Counted from the first letter of the stretch, positions 33,637-43,171 are shown. The stretch: 64,000 nucleotides of DNA from JAHELQ01 sp964491915 (GCA_964491915.1 CAZBHS010000016.1:1-64000); one strand, 5' to 3'. A program made the numbers and translations. The notes: a model not told the origin generated them from the letters alone.

Positions 33637-34386
33637 TTGAAAAACAATTACAAAATTATTGTCCAATACGATGGTACAAACTACTGCGGCTGGCAATATC
33701 AGAACCCCGACACACCGACGGTCCAGGGCGAGATTGTCCGCGCCTTGAAAGTGATCGCCAAAAAGAGGGTCATTGTCACCGGCAGCAGCCGAACCGATTC
33801 GGGAGTTCATTCCACCGGCTTGACCGCCAACTTCAACATCTCGGTCAAGATCGAGGCCAACTCGTTGAAGCGGGCCATCAACTCATTGTTGCCCGAAGAC
33901 ATCCGCATTGTGGATTGCCGGATGGTGGACCGCTCGTTCAACGCCCGTTACGGCGCCGTCAGCAAGACATACATCTACCGCATCTTCTTCGGCCAGGTGT
34001 TGTCCCCCTTCGACTACCGCTATTACACCCATATCCCCTACCCGTTGGATCTCAGGGCCATGCGCAAGGCGGTCAAACATTTCATCGGCGAAAAAGACTT
34101 CAGTTCATTCACCTCGGACGAACCGGAAAAGAAGAGAATCCGGGAGGTCACCTCCTTTGCGATGCGAGTCAAGGGCCAGGAGATCATCTTTACCATCGAA
34201 GGCCGTAGTTTTTTGCGCTATATGGTGCGCAATATTATCGGCACCATCATCGACGTGGGCCGCAAGAAGATCGATGCCGACGAAATCCCCGCCATATTCG
34301 AAGCCAAAGACCGCAGAGCCGGCGGCCAAACAGCCCACCCCCGCGGATTGACTCTGGCAAAGGTTGAATACAACGACGGCGAATAA
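33637..34386 (+). CDS. truA: tRNA pseudouridine synthase A
   Basis: 249 residues, normal size. TTG start inferred: no good ribosome binding site, but the conserved IIVQYDGTNYCGWQYQ begins within eight residues, so no later start is possible. The catalytic aspartate is in SRTDSGVHS. FNARYGAVSKTYIYRI and FLRYMVRNIIG are further TruA signatures. Modifies U38-40 of tRNA anticodon arms. Confidence 0.95.
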   Translation: MKNNYKIIVQYDGTNYCGWQYQNPDTPTVQGEIVRALKVIAKKRVIVTGSSRTDSGVHSTGLTANFNISVKIEANSLKRAINSLLPEDIRIVDCRMVDRSFNARYGAVSKTYIYRIFFGQVLSPFDYRYYTHIPYPLDLRAMRKAVKHFIGEKDFSSFTSDEPEKKRIREVTSFAMRVKGQEIIFTIEGRSFLRYMVRNIIGTIIDVGRKKIDADEIPAIFEAKDRRAGGQTAHPRGLTLAKVEYNDGE

Positions 34387-34451
34387 CCGGTTTTGCAATA
34401 ATATCGGCCTCCCCCCTTTACTAATACAATCATATATTCTATAATCCTTTT

Positions 34452-35012
34452 ATGAGAGTTTTTGTGGGTATAAAACTGGAACGGGACGCGGTGGAAAAAA
34501 TCACCAGAGTTCTAAGGCCGTTTCGAAAGATCGCCACTCCTATTAAATGGACAAAAACCGAGAACATTCATCTGACTCTCAAGTTCATCGGCGACGTGGA
34601 ACCTGAGGCGTACCAATCAATCGAGCGGGTCCTCGCAGCGGGCAATTATCCTGTTATTCCATTTCCGGTCCGTATCTCCGGCATCGGGAAATTCGGCAAG
34701 GGACAGGAGTTCACTATTCTATGGGCGGGGGTCGAAACATCTTCGCAACTGGCAGCCTTGTTCCAGGATATCGAAGAGCGTCTGGCCGGGGTGCGTATTC
34801 CCAAAGAGACCCGGCCGTTCAAACCCCACATCACCCTTGCCCGCAATAAAAAAAACGTCGATGTCAAACCTTATCTGAGGCTGATCGACCAACACCAGGA
34901 CACATTTATCTCGGAATCGGCGGTCGCGGCCTTTCAGATATTCAAAAGTGATTTGTCGTCCGTCGGCCCCACCTACACTATATTGAAGGAGATCTCGCTT
35001 GAGCAGTCATGA
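34452..35012 (+). CDS. thpR: RNA 2',3'-cyclic phosphodiesterase
   Basis: 186 residues with the two HxTx motifs of the 2H superfamily (HLTLKFIG near 39 and HITLARNKK near 127). Opens with MRVFVGIKL, typical of ThpR. Overlaps the start of plsY by 14 bases. Confidence 0.92.
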   Translation: MRVFVGIKLERDAVEKITRVLRPFRKIATPIKWTKTENIHLTLKFIGDVEPEAYQSIERVLAAGNYPVIPFPVRISGIGKFGKGQEFTILWAGVETSSQLAALFQDIEERLAGVRIPKETRPFKPHITLARNKKNVDVKPYLRLIDQHQDTFISESAVAAFQIFKSDLSSVGPTYTILKEISLEQS

Positions 35013-35601
35013 AATCTGGTTCATCGTCATGTCTTACCTGATGGGTTCCATACCTTTTGGGTTCATCCTGTATTTTCTGTCGGAACGGAAGGATATCCGT
35101 AGCGAAGGAAGCGGTAACATCGGCGCCACAAATGTCATGCGCAACAAAGGCAAAGCCTTCGGCATCGCCACATTGTTGCTTGACGTGGCCAAAGGCGCGG
35201 TTCCGGTGTTGTATGGTTTCAAACACTTCCAGGACTCCCCCACATTGATTATCATCGGGGGCGCGGCAGCCATTATCGGTCATTGTTTCCCGGTATTCCT
35301 CAAATTCAAAGGGGGAAAAGGGGTGGCCACATTGGTGGGTGTTTTTATCACGTTTTCCTACCCCTCCATCCTGGTCTTCCTGGGTGTATTTTTCGTGACA
35401 GTGTGGATCACCCGCTTCGTGTCGCTGGGGTCGATGCTTGGGACCCTCTCGATCTTCTTTTACACCCTGTTCACCAATATCGTCGAGGTATCGATGGTGG
35501 TGTTTGTAATTGTGACGCTTATCATCGTCAAACACAGCGCCAATATCAAACGGCTCATGGCAGGCAATGAAAATAAATTTAACTGGAAAAAAAATGGATA
35601 A
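34999..35601 (+). CDS. plsY: Acyl-phosphate:glycerol-3-phosphate acyltransferase
   Basis: 200 residues, about five membrane segments. TTG start with GAAGGAG upstream at 34984. The three PlsY loops are visible: SYLMGSIPFGFIL, the GSGNIGATNVMRNKG substrate motif, and KFKGGKGVATLVG. Transfers an acyl group from acyl-phosphate to glycerol-3-phosphate, the first step of phospholipid synthesis. Encoded with gpsA, which supplies the acceptor substrate; the two genes overlap by eight bases. Confidence 0.95.
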   Translation: MSSHEIWFIVMSYLMGSIPFGFILYFLSERKDIRSEGSGNIGATNVMRNKGKAFGIATLLLDVAKGAVPVLYGFKHFQDSPTLIIIGGAAAIIGHCFPVFLKFKGGKGVATLVGVFITFSYPSILVFLGVFFVTVWITRFVSLGSMLGTLSIFFYTLFTNIVEVSMVVFVIVTLIIVKHSANIKRLMAGNENKFNWKKNG

Positions 35602-36589
35602 AATACTTGTTATCGGCGGCGGTTCCTGGGGAACAGCCTTTGCCAACTACCTCTGCCAGGTCAATTCACAAATCAAAATCTGGATCCGCGAAGAGGAGGT
35701 TGTTCGCTCCATCCGTGAAGAACGGGAGAATAAGGTATTCTTACCGGGCCATCAATTATCGGACCGGCTGATACCGGTGGAAGACCTCGAAGCGGAAGCC
35801 CGGGATGCGGACATCCTGGTATTCGCGGTGCCGTCGAAATTTTCTCGAAATATTTACCAACGCTTGAAAGGCATAGCGGACGGCAAACCCATTGTCAACC
35901 TCAGCAAGGGCTTCGAGGCGGCGTCATTGAAAACCCTGTCGCAATTGGCGGCTGAAATATTGGGCGATCAGGTGCTGGATAACTGGATCACTATCTCCGG
36001 CCCTTCGTTTGCCAAGGAACTGACCCTCAATCATCCGACAGCGGTGGTGGCGGTTTCGTCAAACGAGAATCTGCTGAAAAAAATCCAACGCGATTTTTCC
36101 TCCGACGTATTGCGGCTCTACCGGAACGGGGACCTTATGGGTATCGAAGTGGCTGCCTCCATGAAAAACGTGATGGCCATCGCCTCGGGGCTGGTCAATG
36201 GTTGCGGTTTCGGCTACAACACCACAGCGTCGCTGGTGACCCGCGGTAGTGTGGAAATCTCCCGCATCGGATTGAAGCTGGGAGCCCGGAAAGAGACCTT
36301 CTGGGGGCTGGCGGGAATCGGCGATTTGATGCTCACCTGCTTTGGTCCCCTGTCCCGGAACTTCCAGTTAGGAGTCAAGATCGCCAAAGGCGAGACCCTG
36401 GAACAAATCGAGAAATCCACGGTTACCATCGCCGAAGGTGTGGAAACCACCAAAGCCATTACAATATTATCCAAAAAATTAGGAATCGAAATGCCCATCA
36501 CCCAGAAAGTCTATGAAATATTATATAATGGAAAAAAACCCCACGAGGCATTAAAAGAGTTGATGCAAAGGAGTTTAAAAGAGGAGTGA
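35594..36589 (+). CDS. gpsA: NAD(P)-dependent glycerol-3-phosphate dehydrogenase
   Basis: 331 residues from the ATG at 35594, which puts the dinucleotide motif VIGGGSWGTAFA at residue 6 as in other GpsA proteins; the in-frame ATG at 35567 would add a stretch that is really plsY sequence. Substrate-binding ISGPSFAKEL and the catalytic lysine region AASMKNVMAIASG are intact. Makes glycerol-3-phosphate for PlsY. Its stop overlaps the GTG start of the FHA-cyclase gene. Confidence 0.95.
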   Translation: MDKILVIGGGSWGTAFANYLCQVNSQIKIWIREEEVVRSIREERENKVFLPGHQLSDRLIPVEDLEAEARDADILVFAVPSKFSRNIYQRLKGIADGKPIVNLSKGFEAASLKTLSQLAAEILGDQVLDNWITISGPSFAKELTLNHPTAVVAVSSNENLLKKIQRDFSSDVLRLYRNGDLMGIEVAASMKNVMAIASGLVNGCGFGYNTTASLVTRGSVEISRIGLKLGARKETFWGLAGIGDLMLTCFGPLSRNFQLGVKIAKGETLEQIEKSTVTIAEGVETTKAITILSKKLGIEMPITQKVYEILYNGKKPHEALKELMQRSLKEE

Positions 36590-38148
36590 ATTACCAGTTA
36601 ACATATTCCATCGATAACCAACCGGTTACGTTCAAGCTGGAGAAAGAGATCGTCACCGTAGGCAAGCTACGGGGAAACGACCTGCAACTAGACGACAAGA
36701 CGATCTCGCGGACCCACTGTAAATTTGTCAAGCACGACGGCGGTATCAAGCTTGTGGATTGCCAGAGCACGAACGGCACCTATGTGAACGGAGATCGGAT
36801 CAGAGAGAAGGTATTGCTGGAGGGCGACAGTATCGCCATTGGTCGTACCATTCTCAAATTTTCCCGGGTGGAAGAGAGCCGGGAATTGCTGGACGACAGC
36901 AAACTGAAGATCTCGATGGTTGTACCTCTCGAAGAGGGCATCAAGGTAAAGGATGAAAAAGCCACCTCCACCGACGATCTCAACTTCCTGACCACGCTCA
37001 CGGAATTGGGCAAACAATTGATCGCATCCGGAAGCATCGAGAATTCGTTCCAGACGGTGGGGGAAAGTATATTTCAATTCCTCAAACCGATGCGGTTGTT
37101 TATTTTTTCCCATGACGAATCTCAAGGAGATCTCAGTTTGAAATTTGCCCGCACCATCACCGGAGAACGGGTGGAAAAGATAAATATTTCTAAAACCATC
37201 GCCATGAAAGCCATACGGGAAAAAGTGGCGATTCTCTCCAGCAACACCAAGGACGACGCGCGGTTCGAAGAGGCCAAAAGCGTGATCCTCTACGGGATCA
37301 CCAGCGCTATGTCCACTCCCATCTGGACCAAGAGCTCCATCTATGGACTGATTTATGTGGACACCATGTTAGTGGACCGCATTTTTACCCAGAGAGATCT
37401 GGAAATCCTCTCCACTATCGCCAATTTTACCGGATTGTCTATCGAGACCCTCAACACCCTGGAGAAATTGGAAGGGGAGAAAAAGTTGAGATCCCGGTTG
37501 GAGCGCTATCACTCGCCGGCGGTTGTATCCCGGATCATGGAGTGCAACGACAATAACACCATGGAATTGATGCAATACAAAGAGCTGGAAGCCACGGTTT
37601 TGTTTATGGACATCGTTGGCTTCACCACCAAAGCAGAGCACATGAATCCGGTGGAGGTGGGAATCTTCCTCAATTCATTGTTTACTGAAATGACCGACAT
37701 TATCTTCGAATTCAACGGCACACTGGACAAATATATCGGCGACGCGCTGATGGCGGTGTTTGGTGTACCGTTCGAAATGGAGAACCACGCGGAATTGGCA
37801 ATCCAGGCGGCGTTGGCCATGCAAAAAAAGGCGCGGGAAATCACGATGGAAAACGGCGATCCGATCCAAATTCGCATCGGAATCAATACCGGCAAGTTGA
37901 TCAGCGGCGACTTCGGTTCGCCCAAACGGTTTGATTACACAGTACTGGGCAACGCGGTGAATATCGCTTCCCGCCTCGAGGCCACCATCGCCAATCCCGG
38001 CGAAATTATCGTATCCAACGCCACCAAAGGCAGAACCCGCGAAGTCTTCGAGTTTGAATCGTTGGGCGAGCAAAAACTCCAGGGAATCTCGAAGACGCTA
38101 GAGGCGTTCAAAGTACTGGATACAGTCGCCAGAATCACAGAGCAATAA
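36586..38148 (+). CDS. FHA-GAF-adenylate/guanylate cyclase (class III)
   Basis: 520 residues from a GTG overlapping the gpsA stop (GTGA), with GAGGA just ahead. FHA domain at about 15-95 (GKLRGNDLQLDDKTISRTHCKF ... NGTYVNG), GAF-like domain about 125-295, coiled connector, then the class III catalytic domain at about 335-500. The two metal aspartates lie in LFMDIVGFT and YIGDALMAVFG, the latter preceded by the lysine (DKYIGD) often linked to adenine selectivity. GNAVNIASRLE is also typical. Suggests cAMP production gated by phosphothreonine binding and a small molecule. Cytoplasmic, no membrane segments. Confidence 0.92.
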   Translation: MNYQLTYSIDNQPVTFKLEKEIVTVGKLRGNDLQLDDKTISRTHCKFVKHDGGIKLVDCQSTNGTYVNGDRIREKVLLEGDSIAIGRTILKFSRVEESRELLDDSKLKISMVVPLEEGIKVKDEKATSTDDLNFLTTLTELGKQLIASGSIENSFQTVGESIFQFLKPMRLFIFSHDESQGDLSLKFARTITGERVEKINISKTIAMKAIREKVAILSSNTKDDARFEEAKSVILYGITSAMSTPIWTKSSIYGLIYVDTMLVDRIFTQRDLEILSTIANFTGLSIETLNTLEKLEGEKKLRSRLERYHSPAVVSRIMECNDNNTMELMQYKELEATVLFMDIVGFTTKAEHMNPVEVGIFLNSLFTEMTDIIFEFNGTLDKYIGDALMAVFGVPFEMENHAELAIQAALAMQKKAREITMENGDPIQIRIGINTGKLISGDFGSPKRFDYTVLGNAVNIASRLEATIANPGEIIVSNATKGRTREVFEFESLGEQKLQGISKTLEAFKVLDTVARITEQ

Positions 38149-38183
38149 CCGGAAAAATAAAAATAATAATCGAAGGGGGAAAT

Positions 38184-38963
38184 ATGAAACGATTGATATT
38201 ACTTATTTTCATCGTGCAGTTGGCAATCCTTCCGGGATGCAGTAGCAGGCAGAACTCAATTCCGGGGCAAATCAAACCCGGATCCCCGGAATATATTTTG
38301 AACGAGGGGCTCTTTTACCTGAACGAGGGGAAAATCGATCTGGCGGAAAAAAAATTACAGAAAGCCGTCAAGAAAAAACCCGCATTGTTTCGCGCCTTGA
38401 ACGCCCTGGGTATTGTCTATACCTACAAACAGGACTTCGATAAGGCCATCGGCTACTTCCAACGGGTACTTTCATTGAATCCCGACTTTGTGGACGCCCA
38501 CAATTCACTGGGATTGATATACATCGAAAAAAACAATTATGACGGGGCAAAGGAACATCTCCTGATTGCCGCCAATAACGAAGACTATAAAACACCGGAG
38601 AACGCGTTTGTGAATCTGGCGATGCTGGAAATCAAATTCAAACACCCGGATCTGGCGATGCGCTACATCGACAAAGGAATCGAAAAGAACAAACGTTTCG
38701 CCCCCCTTTTCAACCTCAAAGGTATCGTACTGGAAGGCGAGGGGAATTACAAAGAGGCGCTGGAGAATTTCGAGAAAGCGATGTCTTTGTTGCTGGCGCC
38801 GGATATCAATGTACTGATCAACCTCGGTCGGGCCTACAACCGCATGGGACAAAAAGTCAAAGCCATGGACATTCTGGAACAAGCTCTGGCAAACGCTTCA
38901 AACCCATCGGTGCGCGACCAGATCATGGACGTGATCAAAAGTCTGGACGATCAGAAAAAATAA
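38184..38963 (+). CDS. TPR-repeat lipoprotein
   Basis: 259 residues with a lipoprotein signal (lipobox LPGC, lipidated cysteine C19). At least five TPR units follow, e.g. residues about 45-80 (KIDLAEKKLQKAVKKKP), 85-115 (DFDKAIGYFQRVLSLNP) and 195-225 (NYKEALENFEKAMSLLL). Resembles PilW/NlpI-type outer-membrane lipoproteins, but no pilus genes are nearby. Convergent with the symporter gene; shared terminator at 38991-39013. Confidence 0.87.
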   Translation: MKRLILLIFIVQLAILPGCSSRQNSIPGQIKPGSPEYILNEGLFYLNEGKIDLAEKKLQKAVKKKPALFRALNALGIVYTYKQDFDKAIGYFQRVLSLNPDFVDAHNSLGLIYIEKNNYDGAKEHLLIAANNEDYKTPENAFVNLAMLEIKFKHPDLAMRYIDKGIEKNKRFAPLFNLKGIVLEGEGNYKEALENFEKAMSLLLAPDINVLINLGRAYNRMGQKVKAMDILEQALANASNPSVRDQIMDVIKSLDDQKK

Positions 38964-38990
38964 CAAATACCACTCGAACGTCATCAAAAA

Positions 38991-39013
38991 AGGGCCGGCA
39001 ATGAACCGGCCCT
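38991..39013. terminator. Bidirectional terminator between TPR lipoprotein and symporter genes
   Basis: AGGGCCGG and CCGGCCCT form a perfect 8-bp stem with a 7-base loop. A six-A run on its left serves as a U-tract for the minus strand; the plus side has TCTCGTT. Confidence 0.75.
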
Positions 39014-39031
39014 CTCGTTCAATCCGATATC

Positions 39032-40468
39032 TTAGTTCCCCGCCGGCGACGGCTCGTTCGTTTTCGTCACTAGAGTGACAGTAACCGCCAATATCATGGC
39101 AATGACGAAAGTAACCGCCCTGGCCGTAATCGTCTCTTCCATTCCCAACAACACCCAGGCGACAGTGGTCAAAAGGCCGGACAACAATGCGGTCACCACG
39201 CCGGAAGATCCGAATCGATCCCAATAAAACGACAACAGGACCGCCGGTGCGAACGAGCAGCCAATCCCGGCCCACGCATAGCTCACAATGGAATAAATCA
39301 AATCCTTTGTAGTCAGCGCCAGCACCAGTCCCAACACGCCAATCACCAACGTGGAAATCCTGGAAATGGCGAGCAAGGTTTTATCCGGCGCTTCACCTTT
39401 CTTGATGATCCCCTTGTACACATCCTGGCTCACGGAAGAGGCAGCCACCAGCAGCATACTTTGAGCTGTCGATATCATGGCGGCAACCGCCCCCGCCAGA
39501 AGTACGGCCGCCAACCAACCGGGGAACAAACTGGTCAACACATGAGGGAGAATCATCTCGGGATCTTTCACGGCGTTGGGGCCAAACAATACCATGGCTC
39601 CCATACCGATCACCACCACGCCGGCGTAGGCGGTGATGGTCCAACCTACCGCCAGATTGCGGCCGATTTTGACATTGCGGTCGTCTTTCATTCCCATAAA
39701 CCGGGCGTTCAATTGCGGCTGACCGCCTAAATATCCAAAGAACCAGGCCAGATTGTTAAAAATCAGGAGTCCGGCTCCAAACCCGGTCAAACCGCCGGTG
39801 AGACTTCCGTACCCGGGGCCGGCAACCGCCAGGGCCGCGGAGATATCGATGCCGGAGGAGAAGATTTTAGTCAGGATAATGGCCGGAGCCACGATCAATG
39901 TGGTGATCATCAGAATGGATTGGAAGGTATCCACAGCCACTACGCTGATAAATCCGCCGATGGCGGCATACACCAGGATAACCGCTGCGGCGATGATTTG
40001 CCCCCAAAGGGGATCCAATCCAAAGGTGGAAAAAATGGTCTTGCCGGCGCCGGCAAATTGGGCCGCCACATAAAACACAAAGAAGAACACAATGATAATC
40101 GTTGACAAAAGGCGAATCGTATTCGCCTTTTGGGGGAACTTGGCAGAAAAGTATTCCGGCATTGTCAGGGCGTTGTACTTGTGAGCTTCAGACCGGAACT
40201 TGCGGGCCAACACAATCCAGGCGGCGCTGATACCCAGCAGGCAGCCGACACCGGTCCAGATACCGGACAGGCCGTTTGCGTAAATAAACCCGGTCAGCCC
40301 CAACAACAACCAGGCGGATTCTCCAGTGGCCCGTTCAGATAACGCCAGCATCCAGCCCGGAAGCTTCGAGCCTCCCAGCACAAAATCCGACTGAGACTTG
40401 GTGCGTTGGGCCTGCCATAAACCCAGGGCCATGGTCAACGCTAAATACCCCACAAAAATTGCAATCAT
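39032..40468 (-). CDS. Sodium/solute symporter, SSS family (proline permease-like)
   Basis: 478 residues with about thirteen hydrophobic segments. The family signature GERATGESAWLLLGLTGFIYANG-like region (LALSERATGESAW near 45), the sodium-site segments AFSQYAAQFAGAGK-like (VAAQFAGAGKTIF), GGFISVVAVDTFQSILM and the serine-rich AAMISTAQSMLLVAASSVSQDVYK are characteristic of PutP. Likely imports proline or another amino acid with Na+. Single gene. Confidence 0.88.
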   Translation of the reverse strand: MIAIFVGYLALTMALGLWQAQRTKSQSDFVLGGSKLPGWMLALSERATGESAWLLLGLTGFIYANGLSGIWTGVGCLLGISAAWIVLARKFRSEAHKYNALTMPEYFSAKFPQKANTIRLLSTIIIVFFFVFYVAAQFAGAGKTIFSTFGLDPLWGQIIAAAVILVYAAIGGFISVVAVDTFQSILMITTLIVAPAIILTKIFSSGIDISAALAVAGPGYGSLTGGLTGFGAGLLIFNNLAWFFGYLGGQPQLNARFMGMKDDRNVKIGRNLAVGWTITAYAGVVVIGMGAMVLFGPNAVKDPEMILPHVLTSLFPGWLAAVLLAGAVAAMISTAQSMLLVAASSVSQDVYKGIIKKGEAPDKTLLAISRISTLVIGVLGLVLALTTKDLIYSIVSYAWAGIGCSFAPAVLLSFYWDRFGSSGVVTALLSGLLTTVAWVLLGMEETITARAVTFVIAMILAVTVTLVTKTNEPSPAGN

Positions 40469-40584
40469 GATAATTTGTCTCCTTTAAGCGATACGTTTTG
40501 GAAAATTGGTATACACCAGGATTGATTCCTTCGCGACATACAGATATTTTATAAAAAATCGACCTCTATTTCAACCGAAAAGCG

Positions 40585-41529
40585 CTAATTTTCCCGTAAT
40601 TGATAATTATAGGAGTCATTCATCGGCAGCTCGCTCTCCTGGAATTTTTTGATGAATTGACCGCAATTGCTGCCGATTCGGTTTTCTTCCCATTCACCGA
40701 TGCTGATCAATACTTCATAACCGCTGCGGCGGAGGCCGTCCATAACAGCGATGCCTGCTTGCTCCCGTCCCTCGCAGAGGGCGCTTGAGATATTGGACTC
40801 TTTGACGCTTATGGTGGGATTGACAGGGGTCAATTTGATGAGAAAAAGATCCGGGTCAAAATAGCGGAGCAGAGTGTCGGCTTCCACCACCGATTCGGTG
40901 GATAACGCGAAATTCAACGTCACCTTACGATCGCCTGAAGCGACAAATCGTTTGCCATACCCGGCAATGGCGGCCAGATCCCATTTTTTGACGGGAATCC
41001 ATTGATCCCGTTGGGAAGAGTCTGTAGAATGGATGGAAAATTGCAGTTGGAAGCGGCCCCGCCCATACAAACGGCTTTTGATATCCACCAGCTTATCGAA
41101 GAAATGTTCGCTTCCCGCCGGAGCGATGGTCGAGATACTGGGCATCAATCCCGGAGCGTCGAATCGAGTCGGCAATTCTTCCAATACATCCAACACGGCG
41201 GGATTCAGGGCCGGTTCCCCCATGCGGGCGAATTGCACTTTGAACTTGTCCACCGTCACCTTGCGGTTTGGGAAATCGCGATCCACCAGGAAGTCGATCT
41301 GCGCCAGAATTTGCTCCTTCGTCATTTTCCCTTTGTAAAATCCCCCGGCATCGCAGATCTTACACCCCACCGGGCAACCGAACAACGTAGACACAATCAG
41401 AACCCACTTCTCCTGTTTGGGAACCGGCGGCTGCACGGATTCCACAAATTCAATATACTTTTCTTCGCCCATATCGGCCATATACACAGTCGCAATCGCA
41501 GGATGTCCTGAACTGGCAATTATCTTCAT
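40585..41529 (-). CDS. RlmN/Cfr-like radical SAM protein, short form
   Basis: 314 residues. Cluster cysteines C52, C56 and C59 (CPVGCKICDAGG); MGEPALN, FSIHSTD and KLTPVNP correspond to the GEP, FSLHA and IPxNP motifs of RlmN. A C-terminal cysteine C289 sits in IGSNCGQF, the position of the methyl-carrying cysteine in RlmN (AACGQL). It lacks the N-terminal HhH-like accessory domain of true RlmN and is shorter, so the substrate may not be rRNA/tRNA. Three bases downstream of the flavoprotein gene in a three-gene operon. Confidence 0.8.
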   Translation of the reverse strand: MKIIASSGHPAIATVYMADMGEEKYIEFVESVQPPVPKQEKWVLIVSTLFGCPVGCKICDAGGFYKGKMTKEQILAQIDFLVDRDFPNRKVTVDKFKVQFARMGEPALNPAVLDVLEELPTRFDAPGLMPSISTIAPAGSEHFFDKLVDIKSRLYGRGRFQLQFSIHSTDSSQRDQWIPVKKWDLAAIAGYGKRFVASGDRKVTLNFALSTESVVEADTLLRYFDPDLFLIKLTPVNPTISVKESNISSALCEGREQAGIAVMDGLRRSGYEVLISIGEWEENRIGSNCGQFIKKFQESELPMNDSYNYQLREN

Positions 41530-41532
41530 CTT

Positions 41533-42432
41533 CTACTCCTTCATAGCTCGGCACACACGCATCGCCGCCTCAATTCCGTTGCCCACCGCAATCGACGCCT
41601 GCCGAAAGAGGCCGTTTTTTACATCCCCCACCAATTGAAGCAGACCCCGAACGAGCAGCGCCTCTTCAATATCCAGCAAACGGGGAGAAAAAAAACTCGT
41701 TTCCCCCTCCCGCCCCACAGCCGCCAGTATATAATCACACTCTATCAAAGTGGTGCCGCCGGGGCGTTCGACCGTGAGAGAAAACGTTTGCATCTCCCCC
41801 TTCCTTATCGACACAATCTCGTGCCGCTCCAGAAGTTGGATGTTGTCTTTTTTCAAGCACCGGGCGTGCAGGAGGGGCAACGCCTTGATTTCATGGCCCC
41901 GGTAGATGATGGTGATCCGATTGGTTGGGGCTTGGGCGAGATTGAGGGCATAATCGAACGCCGCATCGCCGGCGCCGACAATGACAATATGTTTATCCGA
42001 ACATTCTCTGATCGGCGCCACTTCATAAAAAATCTTTTGCCGCAAGTCACCGGACAAGCTGCCGGCCTGACTTAAAACGCAAGGACGAGTACCGCTGGCC
42101 GCCACCACAAACTCGGCTTGATACGTCCTCTCCGCGGTGATTATAGTGAAGATGCCGGCGCTCTCATCGAAATTTAATTCTAGAACGTCTTTATTCAGGA
42201 CAGGAATGCTCAGGGCATCGAGGTGCGCCTTCATAGCGGCCGCCAAATCCGGTCCCGAAATTCCCCGCGGGAATCCCGGATAATTCTCCACCCAATTGGC
42301 GTTGCGAAGCAGTCCGCCGACCTCGTTTTTTTCAAAGAGCAACGGCTCCAGTCCAAATCGCTTCAATTGGACGGCCGCGGCTATACCGCCGGGTCCGGCG
42401 CCGATAATGGCGATGTGCCACCGGCGATTCAT
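41533..42432 (-). CDS. FAD/NAD(P)-binding oxidoreductase, thioredoxin-reductase-like without CxxC
   Basis: 299 residues from the ATG at 42432, which overlaps the stop of the upstream hydrolase gene (ATGA). Two dinucleotide motifs: GAGPGGIAAAVQL near the start and VGAGDAAFDYALNL near 150. The central redox-active CxxC of thioredoxin reductases is absent, as in YpdA/ferredoxin-NADP reductase-like members. Probably supplies electrons to a partner, e.g. the radical SAM protein encoded next; that pairing is inference. Confidence 0.83.
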   Translation of the reverse strand: MNRRWHIAIIGAGPGGIAAAVQLKRFGLEPLLFEKNEVGGLLRNANWVENYPGFPRGISGPDLAAAMKAHLDALSIPVLNKDVLELNFDESAGIFTIITAERTYQAEFVVAASGTRPCVLSQAGSLSGDLRQKIFYEVAPIRECSDKHIVIVGAGDAAFDYALNLAQAPTNRITIIYRGHEIKALPLLHARCLKKDNIQLLERHEIVSIRKGEMQTFSLTVERPGGTTLIECDYILAAVGREGETSFFSPRLLDIEEALLVRGLLQLVGDVKNGLFRQASIAVGNGIEAAMRVCRAMKE

Positions 42433-43103
42433 CCCATCCCCAGACGATTCGTCGCATCGAAGGCTGCGATGATCTCTTCGCTCAAAACCGGAACCGCGAA
42501 GCCATGGGACAGATTCAACACTGTCGCCCGGTGGAAATCCATAGTGTAGGTAGCCACTCCATCGACGACAAAGAGTACATTGTAGCCCCGGATGAATGCC
42601 GCGCGGGCCGTGGTTTCGCAACACAGGTGAGCCATCACTCCGGTAATCACCACCTGCCCGATATGTTGCCGCCGCAATATGTCATCGAGATCTGTATTAA
42701 AAAAGGCATCGTATTGGTGCTTCTCCACTACCGCCGCTTCCGGCGACGCCAACTGCTTTGTGAGCGCCGCATTCGGCGATAAGGGCTCGAGCAAATCCTT
42801 CCACCATCGTTTCATACTCCCGGCATTACTCTCGTCATTGGTATGAAAGGTATGAATCACCGGCAGATTCGCTTGAATAAAACGTTCCTGCAATTGTTGG
42901 ATGTGAGGGATGATAGCCTCGGCTGAGGGAACAAAGGCATGGGAAGAGGGATTGAGAAAAAAATCTTGCATATCCAATACTAAAAGCGCAGACTTGGTTT
43001 CGGTCACATTCCAGGGATGGCGAGCCCGCATCGACCGCACCGGTTCCATAAGTTGCAGAGCGACGTCTCCCGTATGTCCGGGTAAAAAATATGTCTCTTT
43101 CAT
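42429..43103 (-). CDS. Isochorismatase-family cysteine hydrolase
   Basis: 224 residues. Catalytic triad visible: D44 (LDMQDFF), K128 (VEKHQYDAF) and C161 (AHLCCETTARAAF). The N-terminal extension of about 35 residues and the HPWNVTETKSALLVLDMQ layout are closest to true isochorismatases (EntB/PhzD type), though nicotinamidase-like activity cannot be excluded. First gene of the operon with the flavoprotein and the RlmN-like radical SAM gene. No carrier-protein domain and no siderophore or phenazine genes are present. Confidence 0.85.
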   Translation of the reverse strand: MKETYFLPGHTGDVALQLMEPVRSMRARHPWNVTETKSALLVLDMQDFFLNPSSHAFVPSAEAIIPHIQQLQERFIQANLPVIHTFHTNDESNAGSMKRWWKDLLEPLSPNAALTKQLASPEAAVVEKHQYDAFFNTDLDDILRRQHIGQVVITGVMAHLCCETTARAAFIRGYNVLFVVDGVATYTMDFHRATVLNLSHGFAVPVLSEEIIAAFDATNRLGMG

Positions 43104-43171
43104 TTTGAAGTTCCGCGTTACGCGGTGGATCTGTGAAATATATCATAAGTCTTAGCAAAGTGCAAATAATT

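Noticed and set aside
42429..43103. Siderophore or phenazine biosynthesis locus
   Set aside because: Only an isochorismatase-fold gene is present, without entA/C/E, carrier-protein or phz genes.
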